Assembly (NCBI GenBank): GCA_025201705.1
Contig: MU616567.1
Coordinates: 62,001 to 126,000 of the forward strand
DNA: 64,000 nt
From: Dissophora ornata
Taxonomy: Eukaryota > Mortierellomycota > Mortierellomycetes > Mortierellales > Mortierellaceae
Reading direction: 5' to 3'
The notes beneath the pieces are model-generated. The model saw only the letters and a list, made by a program, of their open reading frames with translations, had not been told where the DNA came from and searched no databases. A program made the position numbers and the translations under genes. Positions 63,261 to 64,000 of the stretch are shown here, in pieces. Within the stretch, counting starts at the first letter, position 1; each line of letters begins with the position of its first letter.

Positions 63261-64000
63261 GAGGACAGGATCCGAGGACACAGGGAGATGAGGTGAAGAT
63301 GGGGGAAGTAGGAAAGCAGGAAAACAAGGGGAATGGGGAAGGAAGGAAGAAGGGAAAAGAAAGGAAACAAGTTTTCTCTCTCCATGCCCTGAGTTTGTTA
63401 CAAATAAACTACTGCAAAATGTTTACCCCGGTCTTGTCCACATCCGCCCATCCGAAGCCACTCCCACCCACCAATCAACGAATGCGTTTGTCTGTCTGTG
63501 CACGGTACATCGCCGAGCTGCGTCATGATGACGCCAATCCGTTAGTATGCAAGCAAGGAATTCGACTCTGTTATCAAAGTCAAAAAGGCTAGTATGCCAA
63601 GTCCACCACCTCCGATTTCTCTTCTTCCTCCACAATGGGATGGATTATGGATTACGCGACGCTGCGAGCCCATATATTTCTTTCCTTGGACCCGTCGTAT
63701 GTCGGCTTCCACGTCTGTTTTGCTTTGAACACGATCCAGCAAGGATGGGGATGCCAGCGGTAATACGGCAGCTTTCAAAGCACATTCTCCAGGTCCTTCC
63801 TTTTGGCAGCGTCTGCAGAGCTCTTGCTTCGACTCGTCGCCGTCTTTTTCTAGACCTTGAAGCAATTTAATTGGCGGGATTTAGTTTTCTGTCAAGACAG
63901 TGTAGGTAAGCAGCACTCATCTTCCTCTCGTTTATACCCTTTAAGGAACTTCCGGAATTGGAGGAAAGTTGCTGAAGAATGTCCAGGATATACTGTTTGA
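63261..64000. other. Right end of window, no supported gene
   Basis: About 740 bp upstream of LAG1. A purine-rich plus-strand block (63290-63370) is the pyrimidine-rich LAG1 leader. Around 63540-63870 both strands carry 107-codon open frames. The minus-strand frame contains a CxxC (ELCRRCQKEG) and looks somewhat protein-like, so it may be an exon of a gene that starts beyond the window, but no domain or splice partner confirms it. Confidence 0.45.

Noticed and set aside
63542..63870. 107-codon frames on both strands near the right end
   Set aside because: Both are open by chance or one is an exon of a gene starting outside the window; no motif or junction decides it.

Overview
The window is a piece of a filamentous-fungal nuclear genome. 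Most genes are broken by short GT-AG introns (about 32-270 nt), often with T-runs before the acceptor. Leaders are C/T-rich, A/T homopolymer runs are common, and the product set is fungal (KRE2-type mannosyltransferase, tricalbin, Lag1, UBP12-like, Psh1-like). Protein flavour and intron style suggest an early-diverging fungus such as Mortierellomycota. That placement is inference; no rRNA or marker locus is present. For all complete genes I joined exons by hand and the joined reading frames close in frame.

Layout: 1-1086 is the 3' end of a low-complexity gene. 1.3-3.4 kb (-) is a cytochrome P450 with an 11-nt microexon. 5.2-6.9 kb (+) is a divergent GT15 mannosyltransferase homologue. 7.5-9.7 kb (-) is PUS10. 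11.4-16.8 kb (+) is a six-C2 tricalbin. 17.1-19.8 kb (-) is eIF2B epsilon. 20.1-21.8 kb (-) is an SLC1-type dicarboxylate/amino-acid symporter.

21.8-29.3 kb is gene-poor. It holds a decayed ORF series (24.5-28.1 kb) that begins with an XPG/FEN-like nuclease and continues into a segment resembling a TnpB/Fanzor RuvC-I motif, so it is probably a dead mobile or multicopy element.

29.3-37.5 kb (+) is the most striking gene: a 2465-residue receptor with tandem periplasmic-binding-like ectodomains, a Cys-rich juxtamembrane repeat, one TM helix, a kinase-homology domain and coiled coil like those of animal receptor guanylyl cyclases, and then a hybrid histidine kinase (HisKA-HATPase-REC-REC) where the cyclase would be. 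It uses three GC-AG introns.

38.3-41.1 kb: clathrin light chain (+) and a GDP-fucose-transporter-like SLC35 protein (-), convergent. 41.1-44.0 kb is non-coding. 44.1-47.7 kb (+) is a Ser/Gln-rich zinc-finger protein. 48.1-50.0 kb (-) is PA2G4/EBP1, with a 53-A run just upstream. 51.1-56.2 kb (-) is a DUSP-containing UBP12/USP15-type deubiquitinase. 56.6-58.3 kb (-) is a Psh1-like RING E3. 58.5-59.4 kb (-) is a small PNKP/APLF-type FHA protein. 59.8-61.2 kb (+) is a Sec14-like CRAL-TRIO protein. 61.4-63.3 kb (-) is ceramide synthase Lag1. The rest is intergenic.

These are mostly unlinked housekeeping genes. Two loose themes recur: membrane lipid handling (tricalbin, Sec14-like, Lag1) and glycosylation (GT15, GDP-sugar transporter).
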